From: Edaphochlamys debaryana
Taxonomy: Eukaryota; Chlorophyta; Chlorophyceae; Chlamydomonadales
Assembly (NCBI GenBank): GCA_016858145.1
Contig: JAEHOE010000007.1
Span: forward strand, 744,001-808,000
Direction: 5' to 3'
Length of the DNA stretch: 64,000 nt
Part shown: in pieces, positions 55,201 through 64,000 of the stretch
How positions within the stretch are numbered: the first letter of the stretch is position 1
How the letters are laid out: the number at the start of each line of letters is the position of its first letter
Notes under the pieces: model-generated
Database searches by the model: none
Seen by the model: the letters and a program-made list of their open reading frames with translations, nothing else
Told to the model about the DNA's origin: nothing
Made by a program: the position numbers and the translations under genes

Positions 55201-56371
55201 ATGGCTCACCGCCTGAACCCTCTGAAGCACGTGCCTGCCCGCCCTTGCCGGTTCCTTACTCCATGTGATCTCAGGTGTCCACCATGATGCGGTACGGCAT
55301 CACGCCCATCATCTTCCTGATCAACAACGGCGGCTACACGATCGAGGTCGAGATCCACGACGGGTGAGCGGGACCGACGTGCGTAGCGCGGGGATCTACA
55401 CCCCGTCCAGAGATGAGGCCTGCGAAGCGTGGTGGCCAGTAGTTCCGGGCGTCGGCTTGCTGCGTGCACTCTTCCGGCTGCCCAGCCCTCCCTACCCTTC
55501 CACCCCTTCCACCCCATACCCATCAACCCCCTCAACCCCCTCAACCGTATGTCTTTATCCCACCCCCCAGGCCCTACAACGTGATCAAAAACTGGGACTA
55601 CACGGGCTTCGTCAAGGCGCTGCACAACGGCGAAGGCAAGCTGTGGACCGCAGAGGTGAGCGCCACAGCCCCAGCCCATTGTGCAGACCTGTGGTGGTCC
55701 CCTTCCGCCCACATACCAGGACACCACCACCTCTCCAGCCTGTGTACAGTATGCCCTCCCCGTGCCGGCTTTCCGCTGCGGTTCCTGCGCTTCCTTGTAT
55801 CACCCGATCCTCTCTTCCCACACCACCTTCCCCTCCCCCATTCTCCCGCCCCCCACCCCCCAGGCCCGCACGGAGCCCGAGCTGGTGGCCGCCATCGCCG
55901 AGGCGCAGAAGCGCCCCGACGAGCTGTGCTTCATCATGGTGGTCACGGTGGGTGGGGGCGGGGGTGGGAGTGGTGGGGATGGGGGGGCCATTGATGAGGG
56001 CATGGGGCCGGTGAAGGGGGGGGGAGGGTGGGAGGGGGGAGGGGAGAGGTGCTGCGGTCGACTCCTTGCCGCCTCGGCTCAGCGCCTCTCGCTTCATTCA
56101 CCCTTCCCCTCCCCTTCCCCTCCGCCCCACAGCACGAGGACGACTGCCTGCACCCTATCATACGCTTCGTTCCCCCCTCCCCCTGCGCTTCCCCTGCATG
56201 CACTCCTTACTACTCCCGCCTGCCCCTCGCCCTCCCCTCACCCACGTTCCTGCCTGCCCCTCCCCCGCCCCCCCTTCCGCCCCGCAGCACAAGGACGACT
56301 GCTCCAAGGAGCTCCTGGAGTGGGGCAGCCGCGTGGCAGCAGCCAACTCCCGCAAGCCCACGCCCCGCTAG
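50177..56371 (+). CDS. PDC: pyruvate decarboxylase (thiamine diphosphate-dependent)
   Basis: Twenty-one exons: 50177-50327, 50411-50470, 50733-50817, 51000-51067, 51209-51272, 51525-51618, 51872-51986, 52136-52214, 52423-52496, 52654-52771, 52943-53031, 53252-53304, 53569-53683, 53921-53993, 54154-54181, 54506-54626, 54882-54994, 55275-55363, 55571-55655, 55864-55947, 56288-56371; 613 aa. It converts pyruvate to acetaldehyde and CO2 in fermentation, ahead of alcohol dehydrogenase. Key residues are all present: Asp72 in [13 protein letters not shown], Glu95 in [15 protein letters not shown], His158-His159 in ILHHTTG, the thiamine diphosphate motif GDGSFQ (490-495) to INNGGYTIE (516-524) with Glu524. 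An N-terminal extension of about 45 residues precedes the usual start and could be a weak targeting peptide. The intron after exon 11 is GC-AG. Exon starts 16 and 21 have nearby duplicate copies. Confidence 0.95.
52215..52256. repeat. (GTGC)n microsatellite at a 5' splice site
   Basis: About ten tandem GTGC units begin exactly at the donor of the eighth intron of the pyruvate decarboxylase gene. Every unit reads GTGCGT, the preferred donor in this window. Confidence 0.9.
53032..53251 (+). other. GC-AG intron in the pyruvate decarboxylase gene
   Basis: The exon ends ...GGCGCAG and the intron starts GCGAGC. Only this junction keeps phase with the next exon (GTG TGG ACC, VWTDYS) and gives the SVGAVWTDYS stretch expected of the family. 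No GT alternative fits. Confidence 0.8.
54431..54463 (+). repeat. duplicate of the start of pyruvate decarboxylase exon 16
   Basis: Thirty-three bases starting CACATGCTCACCCCCACCAC match 54506-54538 at all but two positions and are also preceded by CAG. The reading frame from here to exon 16 is open (75 nt, 25 codons), so use of this acceptor would add 25 residues in frame. Confidence 0.8.
56133..56150 (+). repeat. duplicate of the start of pyruvate decarboxylase last exon
   Basis: After CCCCACAG the sequence CACGAGGACGACTGC matches the start of exon 21 (CACAAGGACGACTGC at 56288) with one change. Use of this acceptor gives a different C-terminus that stays open to 56516. Confidence 0.75.
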
Positions 56372-58097
56372 GCGCCGCCCCTGGAGGGCAGGAGGGCAGG
56401 AGGGCGGACCGCATGCAGCCGCCCACAGGCAGGCGGGCGCGCAGCGCAGCACAGGCAGGAGGGCGGACCGGACGGTGCAGCCGCTCGGCGCAGCGCAGGC
56501 GCGGCGCAGGCCGTGAAGAGAAGGCGGGAGAGAAGAGGGAGGGAGAGGAGAGGAGGAGAAGCGGGGGGTAAAGCATGAGTGCGGGGTGCTGGTGACTGGC
56601 CAGTCATCTCGCCGCCGTCACGGGGCGAGTACGGTGGGTCGGTAGGCAGGGTCAGCGCATTGCTGCTGGAGGTGTCAGGTCAGCGGCAGCGACCCTGGCG
56701 GTCAGAGGGCCCTCGTGGTACGCGCGGAAAGGGTTCTGGCATTCAGAGCGCCAGGCTGGGTGGGGCATAGTACTGGTGGATGAAAGCACAGAGGATGGAT
56801 GTACAGCACATGTGCACGGCATTCTGCTGCTGTTGGCAGGCGGATCTGGCGGATCTGGTAGGCAGGGAGTTGAGGGGCGTGCGACGATAGAGCGGCGTGT
56901 TGTCAGAGAAGCATGGTCTCCCATGCTGTGGCAAGTGTCATAACGTAGTGAGCTATGCGTGATAGTGCGTGCGTGTGGAATACAGCCATCTGCAAAGTGG
57001 CAGAGTTGTCAGGGGGCCTGGTGGCAGCATTTGCAATGCCAGGTGAACAGTTCTGGTTATTGTGCTCTCCGAGCTGGTTGCAGCCTTGCAGGGGGCAGCA
57101 TCGCCTAGGCAAAGCAGCCGCGCATCAGAGGCTCAGAGCAGCGAGCGGATGTGGAGGCACACGGATAGCAGCTGCTGCTTGTCCGTTGTAGTGATTCTCC
57201 ACGCCGTCAAGAGCGCTGCTGGCAAGCTCCAACGCATAGGGGCTGGGAGTCTGAGGAAGAGGGTGAGGGAAGCCTAGGGTAGCCTGGCGGAACGCCTGAA
57301 CGTGCCTGAACCCGGAGGCATGCTCACTGCTCAGCGCCTGCAACGCCCAGGGAGAGTAGAGAGGAGCATAGGTTATTGAGTGCGCACCTGGGCGGTGGTA
57401 CGCGGTGCCGGCAGTCCGGCACGCAGCTGTACGCAAGGCCTCGAGCCCCCGCCCCCCGCCACAGAGGACTCCACGGAGTCAGACTCGAACATCGGATCTT
57501 ACGGGGCTCGGCCCTCTTCCTGCCTTCGGGCAGCCACACGCTTGTCACCGATGCAGTCCAGCTGGCTAGGCCGGGGCTGGGCCCGGGGGAGAAGACATCG
57601 ACGAAGCTTAGCGCTTAGTTGTCGGGCGTAGGGCGTGGTCGCGAACTGCGCAGACCCGTGGGCCAGGGGGCCATGCGGGTGCCCGGCGGCCGTGGAGGCT
57701 GTCGGCGGTGAACAGCCCCCCGAACCCGCCGTGAAAGTGTCCGGCGTCTTGAAACCCGCCTGCGGCTCTTGCGACTACGGCAAGTGTCGCTTCGTTCTCT
57801 CGTGTGTTCAAAGATATCGCCCAAGCCGCGAGCGCTGCACGGCCCGCTCTGACGCCATCCATCGCGGTTGGCCCGCGGAAGGCGGGGGTGTACATGTTTG
57901 GCACCGTCATAGCAATCGATCTGTGCTGCGCATCCGTCTGAGGCAATATGCCTTGGCTCCGCGCTGCGAGAAAGCCGCGGAAAACGTACGGTACCGCGTG
58001 ATTTCATGCTCACAGACCGCTCGTTGAACCGAACTGGTCAAAGGCCACATGCCCGCACAACCAGTGAAAATAGCGCCCAGCTGCGCGTAGCGTAGGC
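56372..58097. other. gene-free stretch, about 1.7 kb
   Basis: The likely 3' untranslated region of pyruvate decarboxylase (with a GGAGGGCGGACCG-type repeat near 56400-56470) and the upstream region of the next gene. Strong small hairpins occur near 57465-57480 and 57515-57535, but I could not fold a tRNA. Confidence 0.5.
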
Positions 58098-61000
58098 ATG
58101 GGTGGGTGCCTCTCAGGCGAGGGAGGGTCGGGAAGGCAGTCCGGCCCGCCGAGACCAGCGGCGCCGTCTAAGGCCTTCTCTCCAGCAGCGGCGGTGTCCA
58201 AGGTACGCCTTCTATCCCTCGGCCACTAGCTGTGCCGTTTTCGAGCTTGCCTGGCTTTCTGGAGAACATTGCTACATCACCGGTCGTTTGCCACGTTCCC
58301 GTCCGTCCCAGGCGGAGGCTGAGGCGACCTCTACGAAGTCTCCAGAGCCCTCAGGTGGCAACGTCGAGATCAGGTGAGGTCACTGCGCTTGGGACGTCCG
58401 GCGTCCCGCTTCTACGAAACGGCATTCCCGCGAGTGCCGACTGCCGGCAGCGTGAGGCAAGCATGCTCCCAGTGCAGCAGCGTGCTCGGAGTGCCCCCTA
58501 CTGAGTGCCCTTACTACCGTGCATCCCGCGACCGCAGCTCTGAGCGCGCCGGAGCAGGCTCTGCTGGCCCTCAGGGCTCAGTGTCTTCATCCAGCAACAT
58601 TGGCGTGTCAGTCAACCTGGCCACGGGGAAAGCCGCAACAGAAATGAAACTAACATCCAGCAATCCGGGCTTCAGCACGACGGCGTCGGCGGTTCCGAGC
58701 TCAGCTGGCAGGAGCAGTGGTCCGGATGCGACGCAGCAGGGCAGCGGCCGCGGGGTCATCGCGGCCGCGGGGCTGGAGCGGCCGCTGACTACGACCACCC
58801 CACCAGCCTCCCCACCCCGCCTGGCGAGCACCGAGCCCACGGCAGTGGCGAGCCCCCCCGCCGGACCAGAAGGGCGGGGGGAACCTCAGAGCGCTGGCAG
58901 TGCCAACGTCGGCACGGGGACAGCATGCACGCCGGATGCCGCCACGCAGGCCGCCGTGGCAAGCAGCATCCAGGCGGCAGACAAGATGGGCGTGGCTGGA
59001 GACAAGCCAGCTGCGAGCTCCTGTAAGTTCTTAGTAGATGGATACTGGGGCTGGGGCAGTGCGGGGGGGTGGGGGCAGCTTCGGTAGAAGGGGCCTTCGG
59101 GACTGGGGCCCTGTAGTGGATACGGGCGCGGTGCCCTACCTGGCGTGCTCGGAGGCCGGCCTTCGCGCTTGCAGAACCGAAACCAAAACCAAAACCTCAC
59201 GCGTTTGCCGCACCCACCGTGCTCTGCTGAACCCCTTGACCACCCCGCCTTCACCAACAGTCGTACCTGTGGTGAACGACCCGCTGCCCAACTACCAACC
59301 GCCCGGGCCGCTGGCGCCGGCCTACATGCCGCTCGGCGCGCTGCCGGGTGACACGCCCGTGCCCCTCAATGTGCTGTGCGTGCTGTGGGGCTGCGAGGCC
59401 AGCAAAGACCGCGCCCTGCAGGTGAGACGCCCCACCCGGGGCAGGCAGCCACCCGAGCCGTCAGCAGCCCTCGCTCGCACGCCGTTGCCCTCCTCCTCGC
59501 CCGACCCACATCACCCCTGCGCCTGCCACCCCCGACCCAGATCGCCCGCGCCCTGGCGGCGGCCGGCATTCTCCGCCTCGCGGCGCTGGAGGACGGGTCC
59601 CACTGGGCCCTGGTGGACCCGCCTCACATGGCCCACGCGGCTGCGGTCGCGCCTAACGACGTCTTGGCCGCTCACCAACGCCTGCTGGCGGCCTACCAGG
59701 CACAGCTGGCGGAGCAGCAGGCGGCGGCGGCGGGGGGCCAGGCCCAGGGCGGGAGGCAGGGCGGGTCGTACAGCTCGCCCAGCAGCGGCGTGTTTGGCGG
59801 CGCGCCGCCGCTGACGCTGTCTGCGGTTCGGGACGATGGGTACATCGTGCAGGTGCGGCGTGCGGCGGTTGGGTGGCGAGAGGGACGTGCTAGAGACATG
59901 CGAGAGAGGGGTCGGAGAGGGCCCGAGGGCAGCGCAAGGCGGGTGCAATGCAATCCTTGTGGGGCGCTGTGCCCCGGTTTCAGCGCCCCCGGCCAGCGCT
60001 CCTAATGGCGAGGGACTGGAGGAGCAGGAGCTTAGGGCTGTATGCAAGTGGCTCAGAAGGCAGAGGCTTGACCGTGGCCATAGTGGCTCTGGTCAGCAGG
60101 CTGGGGTCAAGCAGTACGTGGGTGACGTGACTCACTCCGCTTCCCCAGCGTCCGTTATCTCCCCTGTCTTCAGCCCAGGGCAGTGCCATGTCAACTGACT
60201 GCCCGGCCGCTCCCGCCTTGAACCGCCCTCCCTCCCAGGCCCTCTCACACCACCTGGTGGGCACGGGGCGGGCCACCGAGCTGCGGGAGCTCCTCAGCGA
60301 CCCCGCCTGGCTGGAGGCAAAGCTGCACGCCTACGGGGCCGGAGCCGTGGTCAGGGACTTCAGGAGGTACGCCAATTGCACCCCACTGGGCTTGCCGCCC
60401 CCGCTTCCCTGCCGGACCCAGCCGGCTTGTTCGCTTGCTTGTGAGCTGCCCGGTAGCCCTTTTACGAGCACGGGATTCACTGTCTGCCCGTAATGCCGTT
60501 GCAGGTACCTGACGTGGGCGGAGGCTGCGGAGGGTCGGGACCCGGGCGTGGCCCCGCACACGGGGGACGTGCGGCTTCTGCTTCAGGCGCTACAGCTCAG
60601 CCTCAGCGCCGTCACGCAGAACCCCACGGCCCGAGTGCTGAGGGAGCAAATGCTGGCGCGGCTGCTCATCGTGGCAGCAGGCGGGCGGCTGCAGGTAGGG
60701 GTGCTGCTCCGCGCTTCCTCTTTTCGGGGTGGTGTATGGGCTGTAGGGGGCGGATATGGAGAGGCTGGAAGGGCTGGCATGCGCAGGCATGGGCTTGCGG
60801 CTGAGGGTACTTCGCGGTCTGTGGATGGGGTGGGCGCACGGCACCTTGTAGCGCGGGTGATCGTGCTTAGCGCCCTGCGAAGCAGCGCGGCAGCTGTGTG
60901 GCTCGGCTGCTTACGCTTGGGGGCCTCCGCTTCTCACCCGCAGATGTGGTTCGAGAACCAGTTCGAGGCGTGCATGGTGGAGAGCGCCGCCGCGGCCGCC

Positions 61001-64000
61001 GCGGGGCAGATCGTGGTGCTCATGCCCCGATCGCCCAGCTTGGAACAGGTGCGCTGTGTTCGGCGTGGCGTGGATGCCGGACAGCTTGACCGCGGGTCAG
61101 CGGGGTCGTCCATTTAAGGATGCGTGCATTGGGGCGGGGCCTGGTGGGATTGGAGCCCCGTGCAGTTGGGCCGCGTCAGGCAGCGCTGCTAACCTCCCGA
61201 CATGCCGCCCAGTCGCCACTCATCCCGTGCCCCCACCCCATCCCCACCGCGAGCACAGGCCGGCGGGGTGCACCGCATGACGCTTCGCAGCCACACGGCG
61301 CCCGTACGGCAGGTGGCGCTTGCGCCCGTGGTGTGCCACATCGCCACCGCGTCGGACGATGGCACCGCTCAGGTGGGGCCAAGGACCGAGGCCTGGCGTT
61401 GTGCTGGGCCCCTGTAGGCAGCTGGGCACCCCTTGCCGCGACGCCCCGGTGGGCTTCTTTGCCCCCCGACTGGTTGCTGACAGGCACGTCTCCACCGTGC
61501 CGGGGCATGCCGTCCAGCTGGGCCACAAAGGCGAGCCAACTAGGGCTTAAACTGAGGAATGGACCGCTGCCCGGCAGGTGTGGGACATGAACACGGGGGA
61601 CTGCCTCATGGAGCTGACGGGCCGCACGCCGCTCACGTGCGTAGCGGTGACGGCCGACGCCACGGCGGCGGTGCTGGGCGGCGCGGACGGCACGGCCGTG
61701 GTGTGGGGGCTGGCGGCGGCCGGCCCCGCGGCGGCGGGCAAGGTGCTGCAGACGCTGACGGGCCACATGGCAAAGTGAGGCGGGCCTGGGAAGGTCAAAC
61801 TCTAGCCGGAGGCCGGTCAAGGTCTTGTGCCGACTGCGAAGGCGCAGGGACTGTCGTTCAGTGCGCCTGTGCTGACGTGGCGGCTGAGTTGTGCTTTGCC
61901 CCTTCGTCGCCTCGTGCCAGGGTGAACGCTGTGGCCGTGGATCGCCAGGGGTTGCGGGTAGTGACGGCGTCTGACGACCGCACCGCGCGCGTGTGGAGCT
62001 TGAAGACGGGCGTCTGCGAGGCGGTGCTGCGAGGGCATGGAGGCATGGGTGCGTGGGGATGTCCGATCTCGTTTCACCTGTCCTGTGCATGCCACGGCGT
62101 CATGAAGGTCGCAGGGGGACCTGCGCGGGCCCGGGCCCAACGCATCATGCCCTTGCCCGATGCGTTGGTGCAACCTGGCCATCGCTGAGCACCGGACAAC
62201 CCCGCTCCGCCCGTACAGGCATGGTGGGCCACGTGTTGGGTGTGAGCGTATCTTCGGACGGCACGCTGGCAGCCACTTGCTCGGACGACTTCACGGCGCG
62301 CGTGTGGGACCTGGACGAAGACTGGGGCCTGGAGCAGGCGAGTTCCTCGTGGCCACGGCGCGAAGCGCGAACCGCTCAGTATCATGGCCCTTGCGGCACC
62401 CCTCCGGCCCCGGCGAGCATGCCTAAACCCGCGCCCGTGCCCCAAGCATCACCTCACGACCGCCCCTGCCCCTTTCTCCTCTGTTGCACTGCGCACACCC
62501 ACATCTGCGACGCAACCGCGCCCCCTCCTCTCTCTCCATCATGCAGCATGCTCAATGCAGCATGCTCTAGCAGCAAACTCCCTGAGGTGCCTTGTGCACG
62601 CGCACATCTTATGACGATCCCGCGGCTTCCTGTCTTGCGCCATGCTCTGCGCAGGACGAGGCTGCGGCCAGCGGCTGGACTTTCGAGCCCAAGTCCAAGG
62701 CCGCCAAGGCGAAGGCGCCGCCGCCCGCGCCCGCGGCCGCCGCCCAGGCGGTCCTGGAGGGTCACAGCGGCTGGGTGGTGTCCGTTGCGTTCCTGGGCAG
62801 CACGCACACGCTCATCTCTGCCTCCCACGTAAGAGCTTGACGTTGATGCTCGGATCTGGGTCGGGGCGTTGAGGAAGCCGGCTAGTTGGGGATGCCTCCC
62901 GCGGTCTGGGCGTACATGTGGGCTTGAGCTTGGGCTTGCTACAACTCAGCGTGACTTCAGCAGCGACCATGTGTTGACAGCTCCTCCGGCCCCCGCACCC
63001 GTTTTCTACCACTTCAGGATGCAACTGCGCGCGTCTGGGACGCTGACCGGGGTCGCTGCCTGCGTGTGCTGTCGGGACACGAGGGGCGGATCAACCGCGT
63101 GGTTGTCGACGTGGGCGGCACATGGGCGCTCACGTGCTCAGACGACAACACGGCGCGGCTGTGGGACGTGGACAGCGGCGAGTGCAAGCACGTGAGCTCA
63201 CGCGCGGGCGGAGGACCGCGGGACCGCTGGGGGCTCTGTGCTGGGGTGTGGGGGAGCGGGCGCTGGGGCCCTGGTGGGGGCCATCGTTGGGATGCTGTTA
63301 GCTTCACGCAACCGCCAACCACTTCTGCAAACCCGCAGGTGCTCGAGGGCCACGGCGGGCACATGGTGGACGGGGCCATCAGCCGAGACGGCCGCCGGGC
63401 CATCACCACCTCTGGTGGGGCGGGGGCTGCTTGTGCACTCGTCAACTCAGCATATCATCTACAAACATGCTGGGCCGGCGCGTTTCCGGGCGGGAGTGCT
63501 GACGCGTTGCTGCTTCCCTCCCGGCTCTTCCTTCGGTGCCGCAGGCGGCGGCTCGTGCGCATTGTGGGACACGGCCAGTGGGCGGCGTGTGGCGCTACTC
63601 GAGGGCCACAGCGGGGAGGTGCCCTCGGTCGCATTCTCGCAGCGAGCGCGCTTCGCCGTGACCGCAGGTGGGGCTCGGCGGGGAAGTCATGTCTGGCACG
63701 TGGGAGATGCTGCGGGTGCAAAGGCCGGCCCCAGCCCCTGCGGCTGTGCGGGGGTCCAGCGGCCAGCGCCGATACGGCCCTCGACTGAGGGCGACTGCAC
63801 ACTCACCCTCGGCCTCAAGCTCAAAAATCCTTGTTCGACCCACCTTCCATAGGTACGGACTGCACCGTGCGAGTGTGGGACCTGACGGCGGCGGCGGAGC
63901 AGGCGGGCGAGACGGACGACGGCGCCGGCGTGAGCATTGGCGGCAGCAGCGGCGCGGAGGGCGAGTCGGCGGTGGCGGCGGCGGTGGCGGCGGCGCGCAA
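58098..64000 (+). CDS. STAND-like protein with WD40 repeats and N-myristoylation motif (3' partial)
   Basis: Exons 58098-58202, 58312-58373, 58538-59022, 59261-59421, 59541-59852, 60239-60366, 60505-60694, 60944-61048, 61259-61372, 61578-61774, 61921-62048, 62219-62337, 62655-62828, 63018-63191, 63339-63414, 63545-63667, 63853-end; more than 930 aa, all in phase. It starts MGGCLSGEG, a classic N-myristoylation site with a palmitoylatable Cys. Residues 36-215 are Ser/Ala/Thr-rich. Residues 230-480 resemble the segment between NB-ARC and WD40 in STAND proteins: a winged-helix-like part (NVLCVLWGC ... HWALVDPPH), then ELLSDPAWLEAKLHAYGAGAVVRDFRRYL and LLLQALQLSLSAVTQNP, as in bacterial and APAF1-like STAND proteins. 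From 517 on there are at least eight WD40 repeats (TASDDGTAQVWD, TASDDRTARVWS, TCSDDNTARLWD and others). I see no Walker A motif. The intron after 62337 is GC-AG. Function is unknown; a membrane-anchored sensor or scaffold is likely. Confidence 0.82.
62338..62654 (+). other. GC-AG intron in the WD40 gene
   Basis: The exon ends GGAGCAG and the intron starts GCGAGT, a strong match to the GC-donor consensus. The next exon (GACGAGGCTGCG) keeps phase 0; no GT donor nearby does. Confidence 0.75.

Noticed and set aside
57430..57580. tRNA-like sequence on the minus strand (GTTCGAGTC box-like and an AGCCAGCTGGA stretch)
   Set aside because: No acceptor stem or 7-nt anticodon loop can be formed; the main hairpin has a 4-nt loop, so it is not called a tRNA.
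1..64000. CRISPR arrays, bacterial operons or ribosome binding sites
   Set aside because: Intron-rich eukaryotic gene structure throughout; no regularly spaced repeats of that kind.

Overview
The window reads as nuclear DNA of a chlorophycean green alga, most likely a relative of Chlamydomonas/Volvox. The DNA is very GC-rich, genes are cut into many small exons with GT-AG introns (donors mostly GTGAGT, GTGCGT or GTGGGT), proteins carry long Ala/Gly/Pro/Ser-rich linkers, and the gene content is eukaryotic and plant-like. I reassembled exons by hand from splice sites, reading phase and protein similarity. No search or transcript data were available, so family names rest on recognised motifs.

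Layout. 0-5 kb: a minus-strand SUMO-like gene (64-869), a second copy of its first exon plus upstream DNA (2722-3215), and eroded sequence. 5.3-8.4 kb: a plus-strand bHLH transcription factor ending in an ACT domain (8 exons). 12.5-21.1 kb: a plus-strand serine/threonine kinase of about 1800 residues (19 exons) with GAF-like regions before a TKL-type kinase domain. 24.4-27.3 kb: a plus-strand CX5R phosphatase (9 exons). 28.7-31.2 kb: a minus-strand, probably plastid-targeted protein with two AT-hooks and a C-terminal domain resembling PALE CRESS. 31.7-33.8 kb: a plus-strand membrane protein, divergent from the previous gene. 35.0-37.9 kb: a minus-strand single-pass protein with a Cys-rich PAN/Apple-like C-terminus. 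38.2-38.8 kb: plus-strand COX16. 41.4-46.7 kb: a minus-strand Penelope-like retroelement with an N-terminal GIY-YIG endonuclease, broken by frame changes. 48.0-49.4 kb: minus-strand TRAPPC2L. 50.2-56.4 kb: plus-strand pyruvate decarboxylase (21 exons). 58.1 kb to the end: a plus-strand STAND-like WD40 protein with an N-myristoylation motif, cut by the window edge.

The genes do not form a pathway; they are separately transcribed housekeeping, organelle-assembly and signalling genes. Three head-to-head pairs may share promoters: 31213/31683, 37865/38222 and 49446/50177. Most worth a second look are the SUMO-like duplication, the retroelement and its flanking repeats, two GC-AG introns, duplicated exon starts inside the pyruvate decarboxylase gene, the divergent phosphatase P-loop, and the STAND-like protein in which I see no nucleotide-binding domain.
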